Shown: positions 24,585 to 31,136 of the stretch, in pieces
Numbering within the stretch: position 1 is the first letter of the stretch
How the letters are laid out: every line of letters begins with the position of its first letter
Program-made: the position numbers and the translations under genes
The notes under the pieces: generated by a model
What the model was told of the DNA's origin: nothing
Databases searched by the model: none
The model's input: the letters and a program-made list of their open reading frames with translations, nothing else
Assembly (NCBI GenBank): GCA_031281345.1
Contig: JAITFN010000067.1
Location: 16,375 to 80,374, forward strand
Length of the DNA stretch: 64,000 nucleotides
Direction of reading: 5' to 3'
Source: Candidatus Fibrimonadaceae bacterium
Lineage (GTDB): Bacteria > Fibrobacterota > Fibrobacteria > Fibrobacterales > Fibrobacteraceae

Positions 24585-26036
24585 ATGCTTCCAATAATCT
24601 GCTTTATTTCCATAACCTTGCTCTTCTTGGATTTTACCGGAACCGTGCACGCTTATTTGGGTTGGGTTGCAAAAATGCAATTTGTTCCGGCAGTTTTTGC
24701 CTCTAACGTTGTTATTGCCCTTGCCATAGTATTCCTAACCCTGCTTTTTGGGCGCTTTTATTGTTCTATGCTCTGCCCGCTTGGTTTTTTTCAAGACATA
24801 GTTTCTTTTAAAACTAGTTTTTCTTACAAAAAGCCGCGCAAAGGCTTTGTAATTTTGCGTTACGCATTGCTTGCAGGTTTTATAGCAACCGCATTACTTG
24901 GTGGCGGTCTTGTTTCTGTGCTTGAACCTTATAGTGCTTATGGAAGAATTGTCTCGCAAATTTTTGGACCCATTTACAAATTCGGAAACAATTTGCTCGC
25001 TTATTTTTCGGAACATATAGGCAGTTATGCCTTTTATTCTGTGGATGTATGGGTGAAAAGCTTGACCTCTTTTGTTCTTGCTATTTTAACTCTTGTAGGA
25101 ATATCTATTTTTGCATACAAAAGCGGACGTGGATATTGCAACACAATTTGCCCCGTTGGTACCTTTCTAGGTTTGCTATCAAAATATTCCTTTGTAAAAC
25201 TCCGCATAGACCTCTCCAAATGCAAGCATTGCGATTTATGTTCTAAAAAATGCATTTCATCTTGCATTGATACAGAAAAGGGAAAAATAGATTATACCCG
25301 CTGCGTAACTTGTTTGAAATGTGTAAAAGCTTGCCCAACAAAAGCTATTTCATACTCCAAGCCTTTTAAAAAATCTGTGCAAAAAGAAGCGGAAATTTTA
25401 AGCGAAAGCGGCGCACATCGGCGCAATATCTTTGTTGGTTCTACCATTGCGGCATTGAGTTGTGCCACCAAATTACAAGCCGGTAGTGGAGACGGAGGAT
25501 TAACCGAATTAAAAGACAAAAAAGTCCCAAACCGCAAAAGACCGATAGTTCCGGCGGGTGCAGGAAGTTTCAAACATTTCCACGACCATTGCTTAGGTTG
25601 CCAGTTGTGCGCTTCTGTTTGCCCAAACAATGTGTTGTCCAACAAAGCCTATGGATCCACAAAACCAAATATGTCTTATGAACGCGGCTATTGCAGACCG
25701 GAATGCGTTAAGTGTTCTGAGGTTTGCCCAACCGGAGCAATAAAGCCTATCACAAGAGCCGAAAAATCTTCCATACAAATAGGCTGTGCCGTATGGAACA
25801 AGGATCTTTGCATTGTAAATACAGACAAAGTGGCTTGCGACTTATGCTCGCGCAAGTGCCCAAGTGCTGCGATAGCTATGATACCACCAAGCGCAGATGC
25901 CCCGCCAGATGCTCCAAAAATCCCGATGATAGATACAGAACGCTGCATTGGTTGCGGTGCTTGCGAGCATTTATGCCCCGCCCGCCCGCATAGCGCAATT
26001 GTTGTGGAAGGTGTTGAGGTTCATAGGGTGGTGTAA
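24585..26036 (+). CDS. Membrane polyferredoxin (NapH-like)
   Basis: About 483 residues. Membrane helices in the first 210 residues hold the NapH-type CxxxCP motifs (FYCSMLCPLG and CNTICPVGT). They are followed by 4Fe-4S motifs: CKHCDLCSKKC, CVTCLKCVKACP, then, after an RRNIFVGSTIAAL stretch that looks like an internal Tat signal, CLGCQLCASVCP, CVKCSEVCP, CDLCSRKCP and CIGCGACEHLCP. The start at 24585 follows AGGGGA; an upstream TTG at 24567 overlaps the reductase stop. Likely passes electrons from quinol or ferredoxin to the reductase; the partner is inferred only from gene order. The 3' end overlaps the convergent peptidase by 16 nt. Confidence 0.85.
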   Translation: MLPIICFISITLLFLDFTGTVHAYLGWVAKMQFVPAVFASNVVIALAIVFLTLLFGRFYCSMLCPLGFFQDIVSFKTSFSYKKPRKGFVILRYALLAGFIATALLGGGLVSVLEPYSAYGRIVSQIFGPIYKFGNNLLAYFSEHIGSYAFYSVDVWVKSLTSFVLAILTLVGISIFAYKSGRGYCNTICPVGTFLGLLSKYSFVKLRIDLSKCKHCDLCSKKCISSCIDTEKGKIDYTRCVTCLKCVKACPTKAISYSKPFKKSVQKEAEILSESGAHRRNIFVGSTIAALSCATKLQAGSGDGGLTELKDKKVPNRKRPIVPAGAGSFKHFHDHCLGCQLCASVCPNNVLSNKAYGSTKPNMSYERGYCRPECVKCSEVCPTGAIKPITRAEKSSIQIGCAVWNKDLCIVNTDKVACDLCSRKCPSAAIAMIPPSADAPPDAPKIPMIDTERCIGCGACEHLCPARPHSAIVVEGVEVHRVV

Positions 26037-26641
26037 CTAAAATAACACACCACGTGTTTTTCTAAAATCCAGTCCAAATTTTCTAGAATTTGGGGTAGCA
26101 ATAATATATCACTTTTTTCCAAACGCTCGGTTAGATTTTCTGGCGTGAAATTTTCCTCAATTTTTTTGGATTCGGGCACATAGCTCAAATGCCAAGGCTC
26201 CTGTTGCACCCTGCCTATGCCCGGCAAAAAAACCCGCCTGAATCCAAAGGAATTTCCGCTTTCAATTTGAGAATCCAGCCATTTGTGAAATTTTCCAAAA
26301 ACCCCAAAAGATTCTTCCAAACTTAGCTCTGCCTCATAGCCTTCTGGAACTGCAGCCGCATCTATAACATCGATATCTGTACCCCATTCGTGCCTGCTGG
26401 TACCGGGCAAGGCACTCCAAAGCAAAATCGCTTTCATACATTCCAAATCGGAAAGTTCGTCTCTATTTAGCGGTTTTCCCATTTCGTCTAAAATTTTTCT
26501 TTTTCCCAAAGCCTTCTCATTCCAAATCAAAAGCTGCCTCTCAAAGCTGCGCCAACCGCTTTCAATTTTAGGTTCAAAGCCCTGCTTTCTTGCTTCTGCG
26601 CAAAAATTTTCAAATGCGTTCAATGTCTCGGGTTTTAGCAC
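26021..26641 (-). CDS. M15-family D,D-carboxypeptidase-like metallopeptidase
   Basis: 206 residues. Zinc-site motifs of the VanY/DdcY type are present: SRHEWGTDIDV (His, Asp ligands) and EPWHLSY. It would trim D-Ala-D-Ala peptide bonds of the cell wall. No signal peptide is visible, which is odd for this family; the GTG start two bases after the upstream stop leaves no room for one. Overlaps the convergent polyferredoxin gene. Confidence 0.8.
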   Translation of the reverse strand: MLKPETLNAFENFCAEARKQGFEPKIESGWRSFERQLLIWNEKALGKRKILDEMGKPLNRDELSDLECMKAILLWSALPGTSRHEWGTDIDVIDAAAVPEGYEAELSLEESFGVFGKFHKWLDSQIESGNSFGFRRVFLPGIGRVQQEPWHLSYVPESKKIEENFTPENLTERLEKSDILLLPQILENLDWILEKHVVCYFSYTTL

Positions 26642-26643
26642 TG

Positions 26644-27405
26644 CTACCTTGAAATTGGAACAGGCGAGAGTTTAGGGGCTGTTTTGCCTTCTGCCACACG
26701 CATAGTTTCTTTTATGGCTGTACGGAGCGCAAAATTTTCTCCGGCATTTTCCCATTTTCCGGTTTTGTTGTTCAGCCATAAAACAGTTTCTCCGTTTTGG
26801 CTTGTGAAAATTGAAGCAACCGTGCCATAGCGAAAAAATTTGCCTGCTATCATTTTGCCGTCTAAATCCAAATTACCATTCCAAGTTTCGGCGGTGTAGC
26901 CAAGCCGAACCCTATCGAGCATAACTTCCCAAACCCTGCCAAAAGCCGCCTCGGAACTTATGAGGGATTTTTTGAGTTGCGAAGAAATTTCACGCAAGGC
27001 ATCTGCGGCTTCGCTGTTTTTATATGGAAAACCGCTTTCCACAAATAACGCCAGAGTATCTATTGTTTTTGCCAAATCTTCGCTGTATTTTACCTTGCGT
27101 GTTTCAAAATAGCGAGTGGCTCCAAGTGCTTTTTGCCTTGCCCCTTTGAGTTTTTCTATTTCCGCTTTAAGCGAATCTATTTGCCCAAGCAATTCCTTTT
27201 CTTGATTTTCCAAAGCCGCGGTTTTTTGCCTTGCATTTGCAACAAAATCTGTGTGCCGTTTTGCTTCTGCCTGCGTTAAGTTTTTTTCCCTTTCCGTTTC
27301 TGCATTCACGGTCTTTATATTGCGGCGAATTTCTGCAACGCTGTTATCTTGCGCAAACAGCAGGGTGTTTGCGAGGGCAAGGGTGAGGAAAAGGAGGCAA
27401 CGCAT
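26644..27405 (-). CDS. DUF3450-family periplasmic coiled-coil protein
   Basis: About 253 residues. The signal peptide MRCLLFLTLALANTLLFA sets the start at 27405. A long coiled coil (about 25-110) is followed by the DUF3450 end domain (SGFPYKNSEA, LGYTAETWNG, RYGTVASIF). In other bacteria the family accompanies ExbB/ExbD/TonB transport systems; none is next to it here. A TACATT box ends 6 nt before the ATG (27412-27417), as in a leaderless mRNA. Confidence 0.75.
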   Translation of the reverse strand: MRCLLFLTLALANTLLFAQDNSVAEIRRNIKTVNAETEREKNLTQAEAKRHTDFVANARQKTAALENQEKELLGQIDSLKAEIEKLKGARQKALGATRYFETRKVKYSEDLAKTIDTLALFVESGFPYKNSEAADALREISSQLKKSLISSEAAFGRVWEVMLDRVRLGYTAETWNGNLDLDGKMIAGKFFRYGTVASIFTSQNGETVLWLNNKTGKWENAGENFALRTAIKETMRVAEGKTAPKLSPVPISR

Positions 27406-27417
27406 AGAGGTAATGTA

Positions 27418-27509
27418 GAAAAAATTTCCGTGCCTGTCCAAAAGTTTTGCCAAGAAAACAGGCATTGTTACCCTGCCCACGAAGTGAAAATGGCAGGGTG
27501 AGTAAAATT
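27418..27509 (-). repeat. Promoter-proximal hairpin repeat B, copy 2
   Basis: Same two hairpins as copies 1 and 3, without the extra middle of copy 1. Read toward the DUF3450 gene, its gene-proximal end runs straight into the TTTTTTCTACATT promoter box and then the ATG. Confidence 0.8.
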
Positions 27510-27578
27510 TTTCAGGATTGCTGAATATATGTGTGTGACTTGCAATATCTTTTTCTATCTTTAATGATGAGGTAAATT

Positions 27579-27803
27579 ATGCCACAAACACTTTCTGCTA
27601 CGATAGCCAACCCTGTACATTCGGCTCTTAATGAGTTGCCGCAAAATGCGTTGCAAGAACTTTATGATTTTGCAGAATTTTTGTTATCGAAACATAAACC
27701 CACTGAAAAGAAACATCCTACTTTTGGTTGTATGAAAGGTATGTTGAAATATATGAGTGATGATTTTAATGAGCCGCTAGAAGATTTCAAGGAGTATATG
27801 TAA
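27579..27803 (+). CDS. Antitoxin of PIN module 2 (DUF2281-like)
   Basis: 74 residues. The N-terminal part (NELPQNALQELYDFAEFLLSK) matches DUF2281-type antitoxins that bind DNA or act as dimerisation units. The C-terminal tail (FGCMKGMLKYMSDDF...) is nearly the same as in the module-1 antitoxin, so both tails probably bind the same type of toxin. Stop is adjacent to the toxin start (TAAATG). GAGG precedes the ATG. Confidence 0.8.
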   Translation: MPQTLSATIANPVHSALNELPQNALQELYDFAEFLLSKHKPTEKKHPTFGCMKGMLKYMSDDFNEPLEDFKEYM

Positions 27804-28187
27804 ATGGATGTTATTTTAGATACGCAAACATTTATTTGGTTTTGCGAAGGCGATGAGAAATTGCCAAATAATGTTAGAGATATAATTAGTAATAAAGAAA
27901 ACAATATAAAAGTGAGTATAGCAAGTTTATGGGAAATGACGATAAAAATGAGCATTGAAAAATTAGTTTTGTCTTTTAATATAATTGAGATTATGAATTT
28001 GGTTTTTGAAAATGGCTTTAAAGTTTTGCCAATTGAAGCAAAGCATTTAATTTCACTATTCGGTTTGAAATATTTTCACAGAGATCCTTTTGACAGAATG
28101 ATAATAGCACAAAGCGTATCAGAGAATATTCCTGTTATTTCGTCAGATAGCGTTTTTAAGGAATATCCTGTGCAGGTTATTTGGTAA
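27804..28187 (+). CDS. PIN-domain toxin (VapC-like), module 2
   Basis: 127 residues, with the same catalytic residues in the same places as the toxin at 22540: Asp6, Glu44, Asp94/Asp97, Asp115. Clear paralogue but only moderately similar between the motifs. Predicted RNase, neutralised by the antitoxin directly upstream. A GCAACT/AGTTGC hairpin just after the stop has no T-run, so it is a doubtful terminator. Confidence 0.88.
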   Translation: MDVILDTQTFIWFCEGDEKLPNNVRDIISNKENNIKVSIASLWEMTIKMSIEKLVLSFNIIEIMNLVFENGFKVLPIEAKHLISLFGLKYFHRDPFDRMIIAQSVSENIPVISSDSVFKEYPVQVIW

Positions 28188-28234
28188 GGGCAACTCTCGC
28201 AGTTGCTCCAAATGTGAAATGATTTGCGGTGCGA

Positions 28235-28984
28235 TTAATCCTGCACGCAACGAACGCTTATTAGGTTGGTCTTAGTACCAGTGGACCAGCGTACGTCCTC
28301 GGTACTGTAGATCATACGCCAGTTATAGGCACCATGTCCATAGTAACTAGCACTCCACCAGTGGCTGAGGTTGTCGACACTTCGAAAATAATCCTCATTA
28401 AAGCGGACACCCGCTGGCAGGGCAGAAAACCTATAAGTGTCTAGACCATTGCCAGATTCTCCATCGTAATCGTTCCAGCCAATTTCCGCTTTAAGATGTT
28501 TTCCCGCGCAATTACTGCACTCACTATTGCTCTCAACGTAGCTTACCAGTTCTTCCCACTCCGCCTTGCTAGGAATATGCCAACCGCTGGGACAAATGCC
28601 TTGATGTTTTACATCACTTCCATCCCATTCTGCTTCATTGTATTTTGCGTCTATGCTCATAGCTGTTGCCCAGTCGTATAATCTGCCGTACTTATCGCAA
28701 TAGCTTTCTTTATTATCATAACATTTACTGCCACTTGCTTTGTAGTTAAGGTTCTCCGCCATCCAAGTCTGAGTGTTAATTACAACGGTTCTATACTCTT
28801 GACCACCGCAAGACAAAATTCCGCTACTAGTCGTAGCATTAGGACAGCTGCCTTGCCCGTTGCCTCCACCGCTAGGGTCGTTGTTGTTGTTGTTGCCGCC
28901 GCTGTCATCGCTAGAGCAAGAAAAGGTGAATGCCAAGGCAAATCCGAAAATTGCCGCTAGTAGAAAACGTCTATTTGTTTTCAT
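28235..28984 (-). CDS. FISUMP-domain lipoprotein
   Basis: 249 residues. A lipoprotein leader ending FTFSCS is followed by an Asn/Gly-rich linker and a Fibrobacter major paralogous (FISUMP) domain with its usual marks: TVVINTQTWMAENL, YGRLYDWATAM, CPSGWHIPSKAEWEEL, GFSALPAG-type and WWSASYY, VRCV at the end. These proteins are abundant in Fibrobacter surface proteomes; function unknown, sugar or surface binding proposed. AAGGAG precedes the ATG. Its leader holds a poly-C tract (see 28985-29130). Confidence 0.92.
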   Translation of the reverse strand: MKTNRRFLLAAIFGFALAFTFSCSSDDSGGNNNNNDPSGGGNGQGSCPNATTSSGILSCGGQEYRTVVINTQTWMAENLNYKASGSKCYDNKESYCDKYGRLYDWATAMSIDAKYNEAEWDGSDVKHQGICPSGWHIPSKAEWEELVSYVESNSECSNCAGKHLKAEIGWNDYDGESGNGLDTYRFSALPAGVRFNEDYFRSVDNLSHWWSASYYGHGAYNWRMIYSTEDVRWSTGTKTNLISVRCVQD

Positions 28985-29130
28985 AGTGAACTCCTTTGTT
29001 GAAGGGAATTAGTGTAGGGGGGGGGGGGGGAGGGGGGGTAAAACATTAAAAACGTTTTTAGAGCTTGCACTGCAAGCCCTAGCGTTAAATGTTGTTTTGC
29101 CAGTATTGGTCATATTTGGGTATAATATAG
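28985..29130 (-). promoter_or_regulatory. 5' leader of the FISUMP gene with poly-C tract and small upstream frame
   Basis: On the minus strand: a TATATT box (29124-29129), an ATG at 29113 opening a 34-codon frame, a palindrome-rich stretch (TAAAAACGTTTTTA at 29047-29060 and GCTTGCACTGCAAGC at 29063-29077), seven C, a T, then 14 C (29017-29038 in all), TACACT and the AAGGAG site. With 14 C the small frame stops at TAA (29009-29011); with 13 C it would run on and stop at TGA overlapping the FISUMP ATG as ATGA. Slippage could therefore vary expression; this is inference. Confidence 0.5.
29017..29038. repeat. Homopolymer tract G14-A-G7
   Basis: Fourteen G, one A, seven G on the plus strand. Far longer than any other homopolymer in the window apart from A/T runs. 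It lies about 33 bp upstream of the FISUMP ATG. The exact length should be treated with care, as such runs are prone to sequencing error. Confidence 0.9.
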
Positions 29131-29174
29131 AAAATTGTTTTCGGCTTTATTCTGAAAATCCTGCAAATTCTGTG

Positions 29175-29238
29175 AAATAAGTATAACAGACACTTGATAA
29201 AGCATTTATAGATAGGCGTTTTTCATTGCTCTGGTAAT
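29175..29238 (+). repeat. Short repeat C, copy 2
   Basis: Aligns with 9893-9953 (opposite strand) over about 60 bases, sharing ATAACAGACACTTG, TTTATAGAT, GGCGTTTTT and CTCTGGTAAT-type ends. Here it stands alone in the gap between the FISUMP leader and repeat B copy 3. Confidence 0.65.
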
Positions 29239-29308
29239 TCTGATTCAGACAAAGTAAATGCAAATATACCGAAATTAAGTTAAAAATCGGGGTTCAGATA
29301 AAATGATT

Positions 29309-29388
29309 TTTACTCACCCTGCCATTTTCACTTCGTGGGCAGGGTAACAATGCCTGTTTTCTTGGCAAAACTTTTGGACAGGCACGGA
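29309..29388 (+). repeat. Promoter-proximal hairpin repeat B, copy 3
   Basis: ACTCACCCTGCC...GGCAGGGT hairpin followed by TGCCTGT...ACAGGCA hairpin, oriented toward glyA. Between it and the glyA promoter are two mini-palindromes (TTCGCTGGCGAA and AGCCGTAGGCT) like those inside copy 1. Confidence 0.8.
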
Positions 29389-29443
29389 CGCCTATCCAAT
29401 TTGCATTTCGCTGGCGAACAGCCGTAGGCTGGTCATTTTTTTC

Positions 29444-29449
29444 TATATT
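29444..29449 (+). promoter_or_regulatory. Predicted -10 box of glyA (leaderless)
   Basis: TATATT in TTTTTTTCTATATT, with exactly six bases (ACCCCC) before the glyA ATG. A normal start site about seven bases after the box would fall on the ATG, and there is no Shine-Dalgarno sequence. Confidence 0.55.
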
Positions 29450-29455
29450 ACCCCC

Positions 29456-30691
29456 ATGAAAAATCTCTCTGATGTCGATTCCGCAATTTTCAATCTCATA
29501 AATAAAGAAGCTATGCGCCAAGAAGATGGCATTGAGCTTATAGCTTCCGAAAATTATGTGTCAAAAGCTGTTATGGAGGCTATGGGTAGCTGCTTAACCA
29601 ATAAATATAGCGAAGGCTACATCGGCAAGCGTTATTATGGCGGCAATGAGGTGATAGACGAAGTTGAGCTTCTGGCTGTGGAAAGGTGCAAAAAGCTCTT
29701 TGGTTGCGAACACGTAAATGTTCAGCCGCTTTCTGGCAGCCCTGCAAATGCTGCGGTTTATTTTGCAACCATAAAACCGGGCGACAAAGTTCTCGGCTTG
29801 CAGCTAGACCACGGCGGGCATTTGTCACACGGACATCCTGTGAATTTTTCAGGAATGCTCTATAATTTCACGCAATATCAGGTGGAAAAAGAAACAGGCA
29901 GAATAAATATGGAAAAAGTACGGGAAATAGCCATGCGCGAAAAACCGAAAATGATTTTGGCAGGCTTCTCGGCATATAGCAGGAATCTAGACTGGAAAAA
30001 ATTTAAGGAAATAGCAGACGAAGTTGGTGCAATTACATTTGCCGATATTGCTCATATAGCAGGCTTAATAGCAGGCAAGGCTATAGATAGCCCAATTCCT
30101 TATTTTGATATTGTTAGCACCACAACCCACAAAACTTTGAGAGGTCCGCGTGGTGCAATAATAATGTGCAAAGAGGCTTTTGCAAAAGCTATAGATAAAT
30201 CTGTGTTCCCCGGTATGCAGGGAGGTCCTCACGACCATTCAACTGCGGCAAAAGCGGTGACTTTTGAAGAGGCATTGCATCCTGAATTTCAAACTTATGC
30301 AAAGAATGTTATAGAAAATGCACGTGCAATGGCGGCAGAGCTTATGGCATCTGGTTTTAAAATAATTTCCGATGGCACTGATAATCACCTTATGGTTGTT
30401 GACGTAACTAGCAAGGGAATTTCTGGCAAAGAAGCGGAGCAGGTTTTGGATTTAGTTGGCATTTCTTCAAGCCGCTCAACCATTCCTTTTGACCCTCGAA
30501 AACCTATGGATCCGTCTGGGGTTCGCTTGGGAACAGCGGCAATCACAACCAGAGGCTTTGACATCCAAGACACCAAAGCAGTTGCAAAAGCCATTGCGCA
30601 GGCTATTGAAAATCCCAAAGACGAAGCAAAACTGAAAAGCATTAGGGAAAGCATTTTGGAGCTGTGCAGAAAAAGACCTTTGTATAAGTGA
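29456..30691 (+). CDS. glyA: Serine hydroxymethyltransferase
   Basis: 411 residues, full length for the family. Converts serine and tetrahydrofolate to glycine and 5,10-methylene-THF using PLP. Marks: ELIASENYVS at the start, NVQPLSGSPANAAVY, and the PLP lysine in STTTHKTLRGPRG. GLIAGKAI and the RSTIPFDPRKP loop are also present. Cytoplasmic. The stop is three bases from the convergent lipoprotein stop. Confidence 0.98.
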   Translation: MKNLSDVDSAIFNLINKEAMRQEDGIELIASENYVSKAVMEAMGSCLTNKYSEGYIGKRYYGGNEVIDEVELLAVERCKKLFGCEHVNVQPLSGSPANAAVYFATIKPGDKVLGLQLDHGGHLSHGHPVNFSGMLYNFTQYQVEKETGRINMEKVREIAMREKPKMILAGFSAYSRNLDWKKFKEIADEVGAITFADIAHIAGLIAGKAIDSPIPYFDIVSTTTHKTLRGPRGAIIMCKEAFAKAIDKSVFPGMQGGPHDHSTAAKAVTFEEALHPEFQTYAKNVIENARAMAAELMASGFKIISDGTDNHLMVVDVTSKGISGKEAEQVLDLVGISSSRSTIPFDPRKPMDPSGVRLGTAAITTRGFDIQDTKAVAKAIAQAIENPKDEAKLKSIRESILELCRKRPLYK

Positions 30692-30694
30692 GGG

Positions 30695-30994
30695 TTAATT
30701 ACTGTAGCAACCCTCAGATTCGTAATGTGCTTCGCATTCTTTTTTGTCAGTGCCATTGCAACCATCAGGCATAACGCATTTGTTCACTGATTCTACATCA
30801 AGACCATCGAGACAATCCCAATCATCTCTACAAGCCTCTTTTTCTGCTTCATATTTACTTATGCATTTCGTTGCAAGAGACTTAAACTCTTCACAAGTGA
30901 GCCAGCCGCCTTTATCATCATCTGAGCAGGAAAATGTGAACGCCAAGGCAAGCCCAAAGGTTGCCGCCAATGTGATTTTTGAGACTATTTTCAT
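30695..30994 (-). CDS. Small cysteine-rich lipoprotein
   Basis: 99 residues. Leader and lipobox (LAFTFSCSDDD) closely match those of the FISUMP lipoprotein. The mature part is acidic with nine cysteines (for example CRDDWDC and CVMPDGC), suggesting a disulfide-knotted domain on the cell surface. No family recognised. TAGGAG precedes the ATG and a consensus promoter lies upstream. Confidence 0.7.
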   Translation of the reverse strand: MKIVSKITLAATFGLALAFTFSCSDDDKGGWLTCEEFKSLATKCISKYEAEKEACRDDWDCLDGLDVESVNKCVMPDGCNGTDKKECEAHYESEGCYSN

Positions 30995-31027
30995 ATAAAA
31001 CTCCTATTGGTATGTTTTTACAATAAT

Positions 31028-31056
31028 AATATACATATTTTTATGCTTTTTGTCAA
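31028..31056 (-). promoter_or_regulatory. Consensus sigma-70-type promoter of the small lipoprotein gene
   Basis: On the minus strand TTGACA (31051-31056), a 17-bp spacer, then TATATT (31028-31033). This is the cleanest promoter in the window and shows that TATATT is the -10 form used by the housekeeping sigma factor here. Confidence 0.8.
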
Positions 31057-31122
31057 GTGTAAGTCAATAAATAGGCTATTTAGTTAGGTGGACTTTGTGC
31101 AACAAAGGGGTAACATAAATTC

Positions 31123-31128
31123 TATATT
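31123..31128 (+). promoter_or_regulatory. Predicted -10 box of nuoN
   Basis: TATATT ends eight bases before the ATG at 31137; no ribosome-binding site lies between. A -35 element is not clear. Confidence 0.4.
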
Positions 31129-31136
31129 ATCCAAAT

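Noticed and set aside
28190..28210. GCAACT/AGTTGC hairpin between convergent genes as a terminator
   Set aside because: Short stem and no T-run; kept only as a remark under the toxin gene.
29017..29038. The G tract as nothing but an assembly artefact
   Set aside because: Length may be wrong by a base or more, but the tract is interrupted by an A and placed in a structured leader, so a real tract is likely; uncertainty noted in the finding.
29063..29077. Palindrome GCTTGCACTGCAAGC as a terminator
   Set aside because: No T-run follows on either strand, and it lies within the leader upstream of a gene.
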